The notes under the pieces: generated by a model
The model's input: the letters and a program-made list of their open reading frames with translations, nothing else
Databases searched by the model: none
What the model was told of the DNA's origin: nothing
Part shown: positions 13,301 to 24,347 of the stretch, piece by piece
How the letters are laid out: each line of letters begins with the position of its first letter
How positions within the stretch are numbered: the first letter of the stretch is position 1
Assembly (NCBI GenBank): GCA_000727475.1
Contig: KL647297.1
Span: 2,499,577-2,563,576 of the forward strand
DNA length: 64,000 bases
Source: Sarcocystis neurona
Taxonomy: Eukaryota; Apicomplexa; Conoidasida; Eucoccidiorida; Sarcocystidae
Reading direction: 5' to 3'
Position numbers and translations under genes: made by a program

Positions 13301-14949
13301 AGGGGAGGGAGGCAAAACGGCCGTTGCTGCTGCTCTAGAGAGCGGCGGCACAGCGGCCTTCTCAGCAGCTGTCCTAGAGAAGGGCTCCAGCAGGGACGCT
13401 GCTGCTGGTGCTGCTGCTGGTGGCAGCGAGTGGGCTGCTGTTTGTGGTAATGCGAGCGCCGCTGGGAACGCTGCTGCTGCTGTCTTGGCGATTCACGACG
13501 GACGTGGGGCCGCTGCTGGACGAAGGGGAGGGGCAGACGAGACGGCAATGAAGCAGCAGCAGTGCGGACGCTGCGTACGTCGGGGAACCGCAGCGACGGC
13601 CCCAGAGGAGGAAACCCAACTTCTGACGCAGGCTGCTTGACGCACCAGCGGGGAGACGAGAAGGAGGCAGCAGCAGCAAAAAGACGCCCATCAGCAGCAG
13701 CAAAAGCGACGGTAATGCCAGCAGCACGAGACGACGCAGAAGGCAGGGAGACACTAGACGCAGGAAAACCCGTGGAAGATGCTGCAACAGAAGCAGGAGA
13801 CGACCCGGCAGCAGCAGGCGGTGGTGATGGTGACCCGCAACGGCGACACGGTTGCAAAAGAGTACCTAAGTAAACTGTTGTAGCGGGCACCCCTCCGGTC
13901 TTTTCCTGCTGCTCTTTGAGCTGCTGTTGCGGCTGCTCCACCTGCCGGAGTTGTTGTCGCTTCGCGTCAAGCCCGTGCTGCTCCGTCGTCTGCTGTTGCT
14001 CCTTCGGCCTCGTCGCGTGCTGTTGGTGCTGCTGGGATGGCGGGACGCTGTCGAGCGTTGCTCTGGCACTACAACAAATGCAGAGAGGACTGGCCACAGC
14101 GGCTCCTTCGTCTTGTTCGTGGTGCTGCTCGCTGTCGAGGCAGGCGGATAGCAGAGGAGACGGGAGTAGCAAGTGCGCAAGCTGCTGGCGAAAAGCAGGG
14201 TGCGAGGCATACGTACACACACGTGGACGCAGCGTGCGAGCGTTTTTAGCAGCAGCAGTAGCAGTACCAGCAACACCAGCAAAAAGGCGGGGAGTGAGCT
14301 CTCGTGTTGCACCAGGACCTGCTGTATCGGGGAAAACAGGCAGAGAACGAAGAGCGAGGCAGTCAGATGGTGCTGCAGCAGCAGCAGCGGCACCAGCAGC
14401 GCAACACTGAGCAGCCAGAGGCAGAGACGTAATACAAGCAGCAGCGCAGTCAGTACGAGGAGGAGAACCACCACGAGGAACAGCAGCAACGACACGAGCA
14501 GCACGAAGGAGGGAAGAAACTTCCCGTCCAGCTGCAACAGCTACGGGGAAGGAAGTCCAAGGTGTTGCGGCAGCCGTTCTACTGCCGCTTCTTTCCTGGC
14601 GGGTTAAAGATGGAAGGGCAGACGAAGCACATGAACTCACGAAAGAGGAGCAGAAGGTAGAAAAAGAAGAAACAGACAAAAGCTGGGCTAAGAGGTTTCG
14701 CCTTCTAAGTAGGCAGCAGGTTGTTTTAATCGCTGCCTTCTGGGGTAGAGAGGTCCTGCTCTCTGCGGCGCCGTAGGGCTGTTGGAAGCTGCAGTGCGCA
14801 AAACCAGGAAGCGGCAGTGGCAGCTTTCTGTTGACACCGGTGAACTCTCGTCCTGCAACAAGGTAGACAGCCGAGACAGCTTTTTGTAGCCACACCAACC
14901 GCAAAGATATTCCTAGCAGAAGCGAGAGCAGCAGCAGAGGCGAGCCCAT
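4346..14949 (-). CDS. histone deacetylase-family enzyme, class IV/cyanobacterial-plant-like, with giant N-terminal extension
   Basis: Five exons read on the minus strand: 14949-12163, 9053-8890, 8521-8396, 6743-6677 and 4768-4346. All phases agree, giving 1,188 residues. An in-frame stop lies two codons before the ATG. Residues 1-27 form a signal-peptide-like hydrophobic start followed by a basic Ser/Thr-rich stretch. Low-complexity Gln, Pro, Ser and Ala sequence fills most of exon 1. The deacetylase domain begins near residue 870 (QVHAPAYV, GTLSEQQQRKIGLP). It continues with GGGTHHA (His954-His955), DLDVHQGDGTA (Asp992, His994), SDVDVGLPSGTGD, AGVDVHAEDSLG (Asp1069) and GGGYAKNI (Tyr1172), so the zinc ligands, the charge-relay His pair and the transition-state Tyr are all present. 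The family removes acyl groups from lysine. The HxFPMxKY start of typical relatives was not found. About 60 Ser-rich residues interrupt the core just before GGGY. Targeting is inferred only. Confidence 0.9.
5200..5960. repeat. degenerate minisatellite in the fourth deacetylase intron
   Basis: Loosely repeated blocks combine ACGTATA words, CTCTGT and CTCTCTCT runs, and CGGACGCACAAATACA or CGGATGTACAAGTACG-type words. Neither strand has a splice-supported exon. The region is intronic in the deacetylase gene. Confidence 0.55.
6765..6915. repeat. TATA/GAGAGA microsatellite
   Basis: Alternating ATATAT runs and AGAGAGAGG-type purine stretches lie just upstream, in minus-strand terms, of the 22-codon deacetylase exon 6743-6677. 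They are intronic. Confidence 0.7.
7265..7670. repeat. three-unit tandem repeat of about 120-155 bp
   Basis: Three units share CGCACCTCTTCAGCACACACATAC or its variants, a TA run, then AGAGAGAG, CTTCYATRTARCTGTCTT, and a CGCGTCG-like end followed by TATAGACAC or TATACGCAC. Units two and three are the most alike. The block is in the third deacetylase intron. Confidence 0.65.
11690..11775. repeat. TA run followed by a GT run
   Basis: A TATATATA run at about 11693-11712 is followed by a near-perfect GTGTGTGT run at about 11740-11770. Both are in the first (3.1 kb) intron of the deacetylase gene. Confidence 0.85.
12360..13560. repeat. coding CAG/GAA-rich low-complexity tract
   Basis: Trinucleotide-rich DNA inside deacetylase exon 1. 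On the minus strand it encodes Ser/Ala/Pro-rich sequence and a Gln-rich part. The antisense frames are also open (for example 12452-13450 on plus, Glu/Ala-rich), as expected for triplet repeats that avoid stops. Confidence 0.7.
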
Positions 14950-15300
14950 TTGCTATGTCTGGTGGCGCGCGGGAGCCGAAAGGAAGTGTCCGCTGCAAAG
15001 GTTTTGGCTTGCAAAGAAGCTGAGGGGGAAAAGTGTTTGCGAGCGACGCATGCACATTGTTTACGCGATGGGTGTGTTCTGAAAACGCCCAGGTCACTCT
15101 GGGTGCTGGTGTGCGAGAGACACACAAGCAAACGACAAGAGAAAAAAAAGGCGGGCGGCTTCACGAAAGCGGGATCCCTTGCTTTACCGTGAAAACAGCT
15201 CCGCTGCTGTCTTTCTGCAGCCGTCTCCAGGCACAAGCAGATAATGTGTGATGCAGCTAGTCGAGAAAGGCGGTAACAAAGAAAGCGGAGACGCTCCGAA

Positions 15301-15738
15301 GTGAAGGAATTAACATGTAAATCTTCTAGAGGCAGCGAAAGGAAAGAGGAAAGACGTCCAGCTGCTCTCCGCGGGACACCATACGAAAATAGTGTAGCGT
15401 GTTTGGCAGCTTTCGGCGAACCCGACGTAGAAAGGTGCAAACAAAGTTCAGAACGGGTGAGAAAGAAGGAAAGGAACCAAGAGGAATCGTCCTCGAGGAA
15501 AGGAGAGAAAGAAGGAAATGTGGTCACAGGGGCTGCAGATGTGTATAGTGATCGAAGAGCACATGTTTGCGGACGAGTTAGGGAAGCTGCAACGGTAAAA
15601 AAAGTACGCGATAACCAAGTATCAAGAAAGGAGAGAGCATCGAAGATAACCGGGGTCTCAAAGGGGCGCCGCCTCGAAGGAAGCGGAAGAAACGGATGGC
15701 TACAGGGTGGAAGGGCACCACCTCAGCTGGCAACGTAG
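15301..15738 (+). CDS. uncertain charged ORF
   Basis: A 145-codon plus-strand frame rich in Lys, Arg, Glu and Ser. The start given is GTG; no plausible upstream exon was identified. Its 3' third lies in the first copy of a two-copy repeat (15535-15946), and the second copy does not keep the frame. It matches no family I know. It could be an exon fragment or a chance frame in purine-rich DNA. Confidence 0.15.
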   Translation: MKELTCKSSRGSERKEERRPAALRGTPYENSVACLAAFGEPDVERCKQSSERVRKKERNQEESSSRKGEKEGNVVTGAADVYSDRRAHVCGRVREAATVKKVRDNQVSRKERASKITGVSKGRRLEGSGRNGWLQGGRAPPQLAT

Positions 15739-15946
15739 CACCGAGTAAGATGTGGCGGTGAGCGAGGCAGATGTGTACAGTGATCGAAGACCCAGGCTTG
15801 CGGAAGAGTTAGGGAAGCTGTAATGGTAAAAGAAGTACATGATAATCATGATACCAAGGAAGGAGAGAGAATCGAAAATAACTGGGGTCTACAAGGGCCG
15901 CCGCCTTGAAGGAAGCGGAGGGGACTGGTGGCTACGAGGAGGAAGG
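15535..15946. repeat. two-copy direct repeat, units of about 180 bp
   Basis: Copies begin at 15535 and 15767, an offset of 232 bp. Both start GCAGATGTGTA-AGTGATCGAAG and continue with GTTAGGGAAGCTG and GGAGAGA. They end with CGAAGGAAGCGGA or TGAAGGAAGCGGA, followed by TGGCTAC. Divergence is moderate. Confidence 0.75.
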
Positions 15947-15949
15947 CAG

Positions 15950-18900
15950 TATATTTCTTTTGCGTAGCAGGCTGGTACGCCGTGACGGACATAAACACAT
16001 TGCACGCAAAGAAACGTAGACATAAGAAAAGCGTATGCGGAAGCAGGTGTGCAAGTAGTGGTGGACACCGTAGTCCGTGTGCACACAGCCCGGGCAACAA
16101 CTGACAAAACCGCCTTACGGACACGAGCGCACATTTGTGGATTGCAAGACACGCGAAGGGCACTAATGACGTTGCTGACTATAAGCACATCCCAGCGGCA
16201 GAAGAATTCGCTCGCGTAGGAAGCCAGAGGCCGAAACCGAATCGCACACGCGACACAGGGTAGACTCAGGATCGGGACGTCCACGTCGAATTACGACCGC
16301 TCCTGCTTTTCATATGCAGCGACGACAAAGTATAGACACGGGAGGATATTTGTCTCCATTTCACGCAGGAAGAGGTGTAGTGGCCTCGAGAAGAACGTTA
16401 AGTAAAGAGTGAGTTCTATAATACAAGATACATTACAACAAGTGAAGGCGCATTTCGTCACCTTTCAATCTAGTCGTGTTTGAGCGTACTCGTTGTGCTT
16501 GGAAAAGGGGTTCTCCAATACTACACGACAAAAAAAGGCTTTTAGACACGAGCGCACTTCCGATATAAACTGACATGCCCTGCCTGAACACTCCTGGAAA
16601 AGTCAGGTACGTCGCAATACGTAAGCAGCCGGCTTGACTTGCACAGGAGGCGAAGGATGGAGCAGGGAACGACGCTGATGGATTGGAAAGCGACTTGTTG
16701 CTTTAGAGCCGCACAAGTGTCTCACCAAAGATGCACCCAAGGATGTTGGTGAGGCGTGAAAAACACGGAGCTGAGGAGGTAGACGGGCACACTGATCGGG
16801 TGAAGCGTGACCGCGACATAACGACGGTAAAGAGCAAAAATGGGGGAGTTAACAACAGAGAGGTTGAGGACTTCGGATGTTGCACTGAGACGAACGCGAA
16901 GTAGTCAAGAGAGGCGCAGTGATTTACAACTCCAGAGCAGAAAAACAACAGGGCTACGGTCGTGGGCATTGAGGCACCGCCCTCACATTCAATCAGTTAC
17001 GGAGGTGAGACAATCTAGTAGGGAAAATAGCAAAGAAAGCCCAACAGGTCCTACAGATTGGGCGGCTGATACTGCAGAACAAAGTTTTGTGGACAGGAAA
17101 ACGAGGGGGTAGTTGGTATCTGAAGGGGCACTTCGGCAACAAGTGTGAGCCAGCACTGCAGCACATTGGGGACCAAGAAAGGATGCCCGCCGTGTGGTCG
17201 CGGGGTCTACGTATCATGATAATTTCCCCAAAGCACGAATCGAGACTTAGCCCTTATTGAACTGAAGACGCTGCAGCGTCGTTTGACCAAGTGGAACACC
17301 TGTAGAGAAAGCGCGAGCTGCGTAGCTATGTGTTTTCGGTTGCAGAAACCCACATTACAGAAGGAGATCAGTAAAAAGACGGAGCACCTTGTTATTCCGT
17401 AGTTGGGCTTCACACCAGTATTCTGGTCGTCCAAGTAGCATGCGTGAATTCGCTTGCGAGAGTGCGAAGGTTCACTTGTGGAAAAAGTGGCAAAAACATT
17501 TTCACCCCTGCCGGATATCCGTTTACTCTTGCAAGACTTTTTCTGCCTCGCCATGGAGACTCTACGCTTTTTACTTGCTGCGTAATCACTTTTGTGTGCT
17601 TCAATGGTGACGCGCGCCAGCGACGAAACCGCATCTTCCACCGTTGGAACGCATGCCTTGTCTGTAAACGGAGGCCACCCTCAACTGTATCCTACGCCAC
17701 CCTTTCTTTCGACCAAGCTGCTTGCATTCAACGGTGCTGCTGGGTGGAGAATGGCAGTCGGGCACTCACAAAGGGTTTGGCTTCGCACGGATACGTATGA
17801 ACTGTGCGGTCTTGCTGCTCATTGTAATACAAGTCTCCCCCTGCGACTACGTTTCTATGGTTTCGTCTGTGGAGCCTACGGACAACTCTGCAGCACAGAA
17901 TGTCCTCATCACATGCTACACAGCTATGCATGACGACGCCAAGGATGCTCTCGCTGGGTTCCATGTCGTTTATACGCATATTCTGGAACTCAGCAGAACA
18001 AGTCGTAGGGGCACAAGGGGCTTTCTTTTTGCATGGATGTGTCCGTTGACAGCACCGGAAAAGTAAGGCTTAGCACCTGTCTCCTCATGCTGAGGGAATT
18101 AGAGGGCACCAGAGAATCACAAAGTATCCGACTTCAGGGAGATGAAAAACTGGGGTGTCTGACACGCGTTCACAACGCAGGTGCGGTAGACGTCGTGTGT
18201 CTGTCCGGAGTCAAGGCCACATTCGGGAGATCTGCAAGCAAAAAAATGCTCTCTCAGTAGCATACAAGCTTGAACTTTGTTCTTCTCCGTACCGGAAAGG
18301 CAGCCCTTCAAGTAGGTTTCTGTGTATCCGGTGGAAAACCTGATCTTCTAGTGTGGCATGTTCTCGTTGCAGCCAAACAATGTCTTCCAAAACGAGATCT
18401 TTTCAGTGACTACCTTACTGGAACTCAAGAGGCCGATCTCATGCGTTTCACTCCTGTTCCTCTGGACATCCTTCACAACTAGAAAGAGTGGACGAAAAAT
18501 TCCATCAAAGAATTGTCTGCCTACCGCCACTGCGGAACACATGTCAGGTCTTGCTTTCCCCCTTCCGACCTCGGAACACGATAACGCCTCACTCGTGGTG
18601 GGGATGTTAACTCCCTATGTTTGCAGGGAGCAAAGGCAATCCGTCGCTCCGCGCACCCACCCCCTCCTTTTGCGCGCAAGATACGGACTTGTGTGCGATA
18701 CTCAACCACCCCAAGTCCTTGTCTTTCGCGGTGCCAGATAGCGCCTGAGAAATCCGACGGTGAACCCAGTTTTGCAAGTCGACACCAATGATCCAAATAA
18801 CGCTTCGCGGAGAGGCAGCATGTCGTTTGCCCCATTCGCCGGAAAGCCAGAATGAGTGTTTCCACAACATACTCGTGACGCCTACCCATATATACACATA

Positions 18901-21900
18901 TGTACACATATGCAGTCGTGTTGAGACGGCTGTGTTTCCAAATTTTACACAAGTTATTGCTCTTTCGTGCTGTAGTGTCTCAATAGAGTACAGGAGTCTC
19001 GCAACAGTAAGTAGGTGTTTCTTTGGATGATGTCCAGGTAAGCAGTAAGGGAATGTGACTCCGTCGTCTTCGGAAGGTTTTAGCGCACATATAGTGCACC
19101 GTCGACGAGTGTGGCTAAATTCGTCTGCAACGCATCATTGCGTGTCACTACACGTGATGTGTCAACGCGGTACAGTACAGACACATTTTGTAAGATCGCC
19201 GAGAGCAACGCACGTCCTCTATGCGATAGAATGTCCATTACTGTTTGTTGGTACGTGTACTGAAGGAAGCGTGGGCACGAGCGGATGGGAATGGTTTTAT
19301 CATTGGTGAGAGAGAAGACAACAAGCGCACCACCAGGCGCCGTGTAGCTCGCTTTGTGAGCTCACGGGCGCTGGCAACAACTAATCCTGTTTTTTTGAAG
19401 GCGAGTTCGTGGTAATTTCCCCCTCTGACTCCAGCGCAGCGGCCGAAATAAAGAAGGGATTGTATACCAGTGCAGAAGTCCCACGGTGGACCAGCGTGCC
19501 GCGTACGCGTTGAGCTGATTCGGCGTCTCTCTGGGGAAATGCCTGCAGCCCTGGTTTTCAAATTCGGCTCAGTGTTCCCTCACCACGGTTGAGTCGACCT
19601 ATATATTGAAAGCGTTGCACTGGTAGATGCCCGTTGTACGGGCTGAACGAGCCTCTCTTCTGTATGATGACAATAGCAACCCGTCTATGTACAAGTGACG
19701 ACCGACTCAGCTCCACGGTTACGTCGCTCCCTCGTGGATTCCGTTCCGCTCACAAACAGCCAGTGAGGGTCGCCTACAGTGCTCGATGTACCTCTGCAGC
19801 ACGCTTCCCACGTCGACACACACGGGGTGCTTTCTTGCATGTTGTTTGCTTTTTCCCTTTCAACCATGTTGCCATGCAATGTTTGCGAAAAGCTCCCTCA
19901 TCGGGCAGAACACCACGGTTTCAAAACGCACGAGACTTCTTCTGTGACTCTTTTGTATGTTTCTAGTCTCTGTGCACCCCATTTTTTGCCGTGCGCTGAT
20001 GACACCTCTGAATGTCCCTGCCCAATACACGCACTGCCTTCTGCATTGCTATATCGGATCTCTTATTACCGACTGCGAAAGCCTCCGCCCACTGTGACGT
20101 ATGCAGGTTGATCGGAACTGTATTTGGCCCTGGCAACGCAGATTGCTTCCAGTGATCCTTGCAGAATCACACAAGATACCGGTACACCATAACGTGCGCA
20201 CTTGCTCCTTTTGCTTCGCAAGCGTGTACGTACTGGGTTCCCCACCCACCAGATCTGGGTTTGCTTACGACGTGCACGTCTCTCCTCAACCCCCTATGGG
20301 GTGCGATCTTCCTCAAATGGTTTCTTTCTCGAGTACTCGAAAATTTACCTTGTCTGTCGTAAAATTTTATGAGAGAATCGCACTATGTTTAGTACGAACA
20401 ACGCGCCTTCTCCTCCAGCCGGAGCACGCTACATTTGCCTTATCAGTTGCTCGTCCCGACACTTCAAAAACTTGCACACCGCTGCGTAGTCTTCATACAT
20501 CTCTGAGACATAAACCCTAGTCATCTTTCTGCAGATGACTTCGTCACTCTTCCACATCCTGCCTTGCTTTCCCTTCCGACGTGCTAACAGGTCCGCATTT
20601 CTGGGCTTCTCACTCCGTTATGGTATCGGTCCTATACGTGCACTAGGAGGCGACTGTGGTCGTACCTTTCTTCTCTACCCGATTCTCGCCGTTGACTCCT
20701 CGTCTGCACCTTCGCGGAAAAGTCAACTCTTGAATGCCTTTGCAAAGTGTAGCCACACTGAACGCGCTATTTTGGAAGCTCTGGCTGCAGTGGCCTCGTT
20801 TGTGCTCTCGGTACGTGTTGTCCTGGACACTGTTCCACGCACAGTGTCCTACCCTTGGAGACAATCCATCCTCATGGTGACTTGCTGCGCACGCGGAACG
20901 ACAATGAATGCTGTTGTCGTCGCTAGGATTGTATCCACTCGTCTACCAGTCTCATCACCTGCGTTCTAAAGTGGTACATAACCAACGGTTGCTGTTGTGA
21001 AGCAGATGAACTGCGCCATTACTGAGAAAGTCGGACACGGGTAATGACGTAGCCTACGGACCAGTCTCAATGTTGTGGCAACACCGACGAGCGAGAAAAG
21101 TGCACAAAGAACTTCGAAGTAGTCCACGTGACCTACGTGGTGAGCCCCGAGTCATTGCCTCTGCAGTGTGTTTGACTCATGTACTGGCCACCGCTTTCGC
21201 TCCACAAGTGATCCACTCGGTCCTACTTCCATTTGTAACTGAAAAGACTCTTCGACATCCCGTACGTTTTCCACTGCGTGGTACTCGGTAGTTCTCCTCC
21301 TCTTCCATTTCACATTTGTTCGCTGCAGTTGCCATCGGGAATGACACGGAAGGTGACGCGCTTCAGGACGACGAGCTTGAGCCACATACCGTTTAACCTC
21401 ACGTGACTGCTTTTCTGAGCTAAACATGATGTGTGCTGTTTCCACAATGTTAGGTGTGATGTCTACACTGTTGCCTGCCGTTCATGAAAAAAGACAGACG
21501 AAACGTTACACGCTGCTTATTGTTAACACGAGTGTAGCGAGTGGCACGCCGCCGCTCTGACGTAGCCACCATGCTCCGGATCATGGTGGTACGTATAAGG
21601 GGCTGCAGCGTAAAGAATTCTGCCTCTTTAGAAGGAATTGCGTGTTTAGGCTTCGTCGTCTTTTTTGGAACTGTTGTGTCAAACTAACACGGTAGACAGA
21701 CTACACGTGAGAGATGCGCATACGCCGAGAGCGATATGACAGGAAAGCACACTTGCCGGGGAGGTAACGCTGGACGCAGCCCTGTGTTGACGTTCACAAC
21801 TGTGCGCCCAAACCACCTAGACTCACCGAAAGTGAGGATGATTCTGCACAGACCGGAGAAGTGAGTCCTAGTCGACAATGTCCAGCACAGAGGCATCGTA

Positions 21901-22600
21901 AAAGCAACCCCTCTTTTCACAACCGGACGGCTTTCCAGTCAAGAGCAACGGCAGGAACACTCCGTCTGCCAATGCACACTAGGGTAACCTTTTCTGGACC
22001 AGCAGCTAGTTGCCCGTTTCACAGATTGTATGAAGAATCTACCACGTTTTTGACTGCCGCTGAAGCCGCAGCGAGCTGTTTGCTTCATCAAGTTCACGCA
22101 CCTTACCGGATAAGCGTGCCTTACAGAAGGGCAAAGGCCGGCGTACAAGCACGCTTTTTCAATCATCTTCTACGTATGAAAACGGCAACAGGTTACGAAA
22201 GGTCAGAAGAGAAACGCGAGGATTATTGTGTACCGTTTCCACTGAAGGCGAAGTGTCGAAGGGAACTATCTCGCCGAAGAATACATAACATATCAATAAT
22301 TCTTATATGATTATATCCGTCGGCACCTCCAGACGAAGCTAGTTATATGTTGTTCGTTGCACGATAGAAATCTGCCTACAGGGCAGGAGGAAGTCGCAGC
22401 GTTCCTGTGCTGTGGAATCATAACATGGGACAAGGCAGTCGCTAAAGTACAGGACGTTCTCTGAACACGAGTCCACATAAAATTCCATCCCTACCACGCG
22501 TTGAGGCTTCCGGCACGAAAACTTTAACGCGCCCATTTGGTGGCCGACTTCTCCTGTTGAACTTTTCTTGCGCGGTTTCAGGAGTATTTAGGTGCCCTCA
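15950..22600. other. repeat-poor segment, no confidently recognised gene
   Basis: Sequence of mixed composition almost free of CAG or TA repeats. Open frames are mostly under 150 codons, on both strands, with no family signature. Two have signal-peptide-like starts: 17797 on plus (listed separately) and 16969-16703 on minus, whose ATG opens MPTTVALLFFCSGVV. Frames at 17207-17641 (minus), 20101-20520 and 20535-20969 (plus) are the longest others. I saw no reverse transcriptase, integrase or transposase motif. Confidence 0.4.
17797..18066 (+). CDS. candidate first exon of a secreted protein, unrecognised
   Basis: From the ATG at 17797 the frame encodes a short hydrophobic start (MNCAVLLLIVIQVSPC) typical of a signal peptide. 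A Cys-containing helical-looking stretch (ITCYTAMHDDAKDALAGF) follows, then a tail that may be intron. The pattern loosely recalls the first domain of Eimeria TA4/SAG surface antigens, but no further SAG motif could be linked to it. The frame is also open upstream of this ATG. It may equally be a chance frame. Confidence 0.25.
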   Translation: MNCAVLLLIVIQVSPCDYVSMVSSVEPTDNSAAQNVLITCYTAMHDDAKDALAGFHVVYTHILELSRTSRRGTRGFLFAWMCPLTAPEK

Positions 22601-23037
22601 CCTTGCTCCGTGTACGTGGCCGTTGTTTCCCTGACCAGTCGAAAGCTGACTTCTCCTCTCAGCGTATCTATATTCCGACCCCGTGGTTATTAGTCGGAGC
22701 TTCGTTTTCCGTCTCATGGTGTTCCGCTTTTGAGCTCCGTCGGCGGCATACTTTGGTTGGTGACACTGATTTCCTCTCTAATTCTTGCGAGTTGCCCTTC
22801 TTCGCATGTCTTTCAGTGTCAGTCCTGCAACGGTGACCTCCGCTCACTGAAAGAACTCTTCCGTCGTCTCTTCACGGTGCTTCTGCAAACTCTTCTGAGG
22901 TTGCAAAACAGCGAACTTCCTGAACCATTCATCCGTCTGAGAGGTGCTGCGAGCCCCTCCCATAAGAGGAGTCGGCACTGCTTGTGGACACTCCCATACG
23001 ATTGATTGCTGTCCTGTCTGCTGGGCGTCACCTTGGA

Positions 23038-24347
23038 TCATCGGTTGATGTCTATGTTTCTTCCGCGTCTCCGCCGCCCTCTCTCCTCAGCGGTTTCATC
23101 CGCTCTTATCACGGCTTCCTGCTCACCTCCGTTCGGACCTCCTTTTCCTCTTCTCTTTCTTCTTTTCCTTCGTCTTCTTCTTCGTCTCTTTCGGCCCCTT
23201 CTAGAGGTCCCCTGCCATCTTCGTTGTGACGTTGAAGCCGCCTTGCGCCATCGCTTCGTGTTCGTCCTCTTCGATTTCGCCGTTGCCGTTGTCTTAGAGG
23301 CCACATATATCTTGTCAAATCGTTGGTTCTCCTCCATGCTTTCATCGTCGAGTCNNNNNNNNNNNNNNNNNNNNNNNNNNNNNNNNNNNNNNNNNNNNNN
23401 NNNNNNNNNNNNNNNNNNNNNNNNNNNNNNNNNNNNNNNNNNNNNNNNNNNNNNNNNNNNNNNNNNNNNNNNNNNNNNNNNNNNNNNNNNNNNNNNNNNN
23501 NNNNNNNNNNNNNNNNNNNNNNNNNNNNNNNNNNNNNNNNNNNNNNNNNNNNNNNNNNNNNNNNNNNNNNNNNNNNNNNNNNNNNNNNNNNNNNNNNNNN
23601 NNNNNNNNNNNNNNNNNNNNNNNNNNNNNNNNNNNNNNNNNNNNNNNNNNNNNNNNNNNNNNNNNNNNNNNNNNNNNNNNNNNNNNNNNNNNNNNNNNNN
23701 NNNNNNNNNNNNNNNNNNNNNNNNNNNNNNNNNNNNNNNNNNNNNNNNNNNNNNNNNNNNNNNNNNNNNNNNNNNNNNNNNNNNNNTTTCAAAGTGCTCT
23801 CTAATCTATCTGTTCCTTTCTCAGCACCGCTTGTTCCGCTTGATCTGGCCGCATAGACGTTTGGCCACACTCCCCCTGCAGCCCAGGCATAGTCTGAATC
23901 CGTGTCCTGCAGGTAGTCTTCCGCAAAATTTGTCGTGACTGAATTTTCTGCATGGTATGTAGTTTCGGTCTGGGGGGCCTGTTCCGGTGTAGTCTTTTCC
24001 TCGTCGTCTTCACTACGCAAGTCATCAAGTTGGAATGACACCTTACGTGCGCTTGTCCTCTTCTGCTCAAAAGTGCGTTCAGGTTTTAAAATACCTACAG
24101 GGATGTATACGCCTTTTTCTGCAAAGGAAACCCTAGTGTGGTTCCCCATCTCCCCCCCCCCACCTGCAAGGAGCAGAACTCCAGCAAAGAGTGGGAATCG
24201 CAGCCGGCCCTTTGTCCGCCAAGGTGTACGGCGTAAGCTGCGCGGAGTCCTCCGAAGGAGAAAAGGAACAGCGTTTATCTTTTTCCGGTTTCCATTCTGA
24301 GTCGAGCCATTTCCACGATTGAATTTCGCCATCCTGAGTGTTCCCAA
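23038..24347 (-). CDS. GILK/RVxF protein, candidate PP1-binding regulator, copy 1 (split by a gap)
   Basis: The minus-strand frame opens at 24347; its first ATG is at 24332. Counting from 24347, a basic stretch is followed by a hydrophobic patch (FPLFAGVLLLA, 51-61), then RVSF at 72-75 (24123-24134), GILKPERTFE at 85-94 and RKVSF at 101-105 (24033-24047). A strongly acidic region comes next. The frame then enters the N gap. Beyond the gap a different frame (23337-23038) carries an Arg-rich block, RRGRKRRRRRRRK. This matches the tail of the paralogue at 27145-27948, so it is the likely C-terminus. [GS]IL[KR] and RVxF are the known SILK and RVxF docking motifs of PP1 regulators. An overlapping frame (24579-24133, ATG at 24537) is also protein-like and may be an upstream exon. 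A weak GTGGGG...TTTGCAG pair at about 24118-24162 could be a 45-nt intron and would remove RVSF. Confidence 0.5.
23354..23786. other. assembly gap (433 N)
   Basis: Unsequenced stretch in the middle of the copy-1 GILK/RVxF gene. Its length may be nominal, so the reading frame cannot be carried across it. Confidence 0.98.

Noticed and set aside
12452..13450. Plus-strand 332-codon Glu/Ala-rich ORF
   Set aside because: Antisense shadow of triplet-rich deacetylase exon 1, whose minus frame is anchored by its splice to the catalytic exons.
17797..18066. Assignment to the Eimeria TA4/SAG surface-antigen family
   Set aside because: Only a signal peptide and one short Cys-containing helix resemble it. 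The later conserved motifs of the family could not be found in order.
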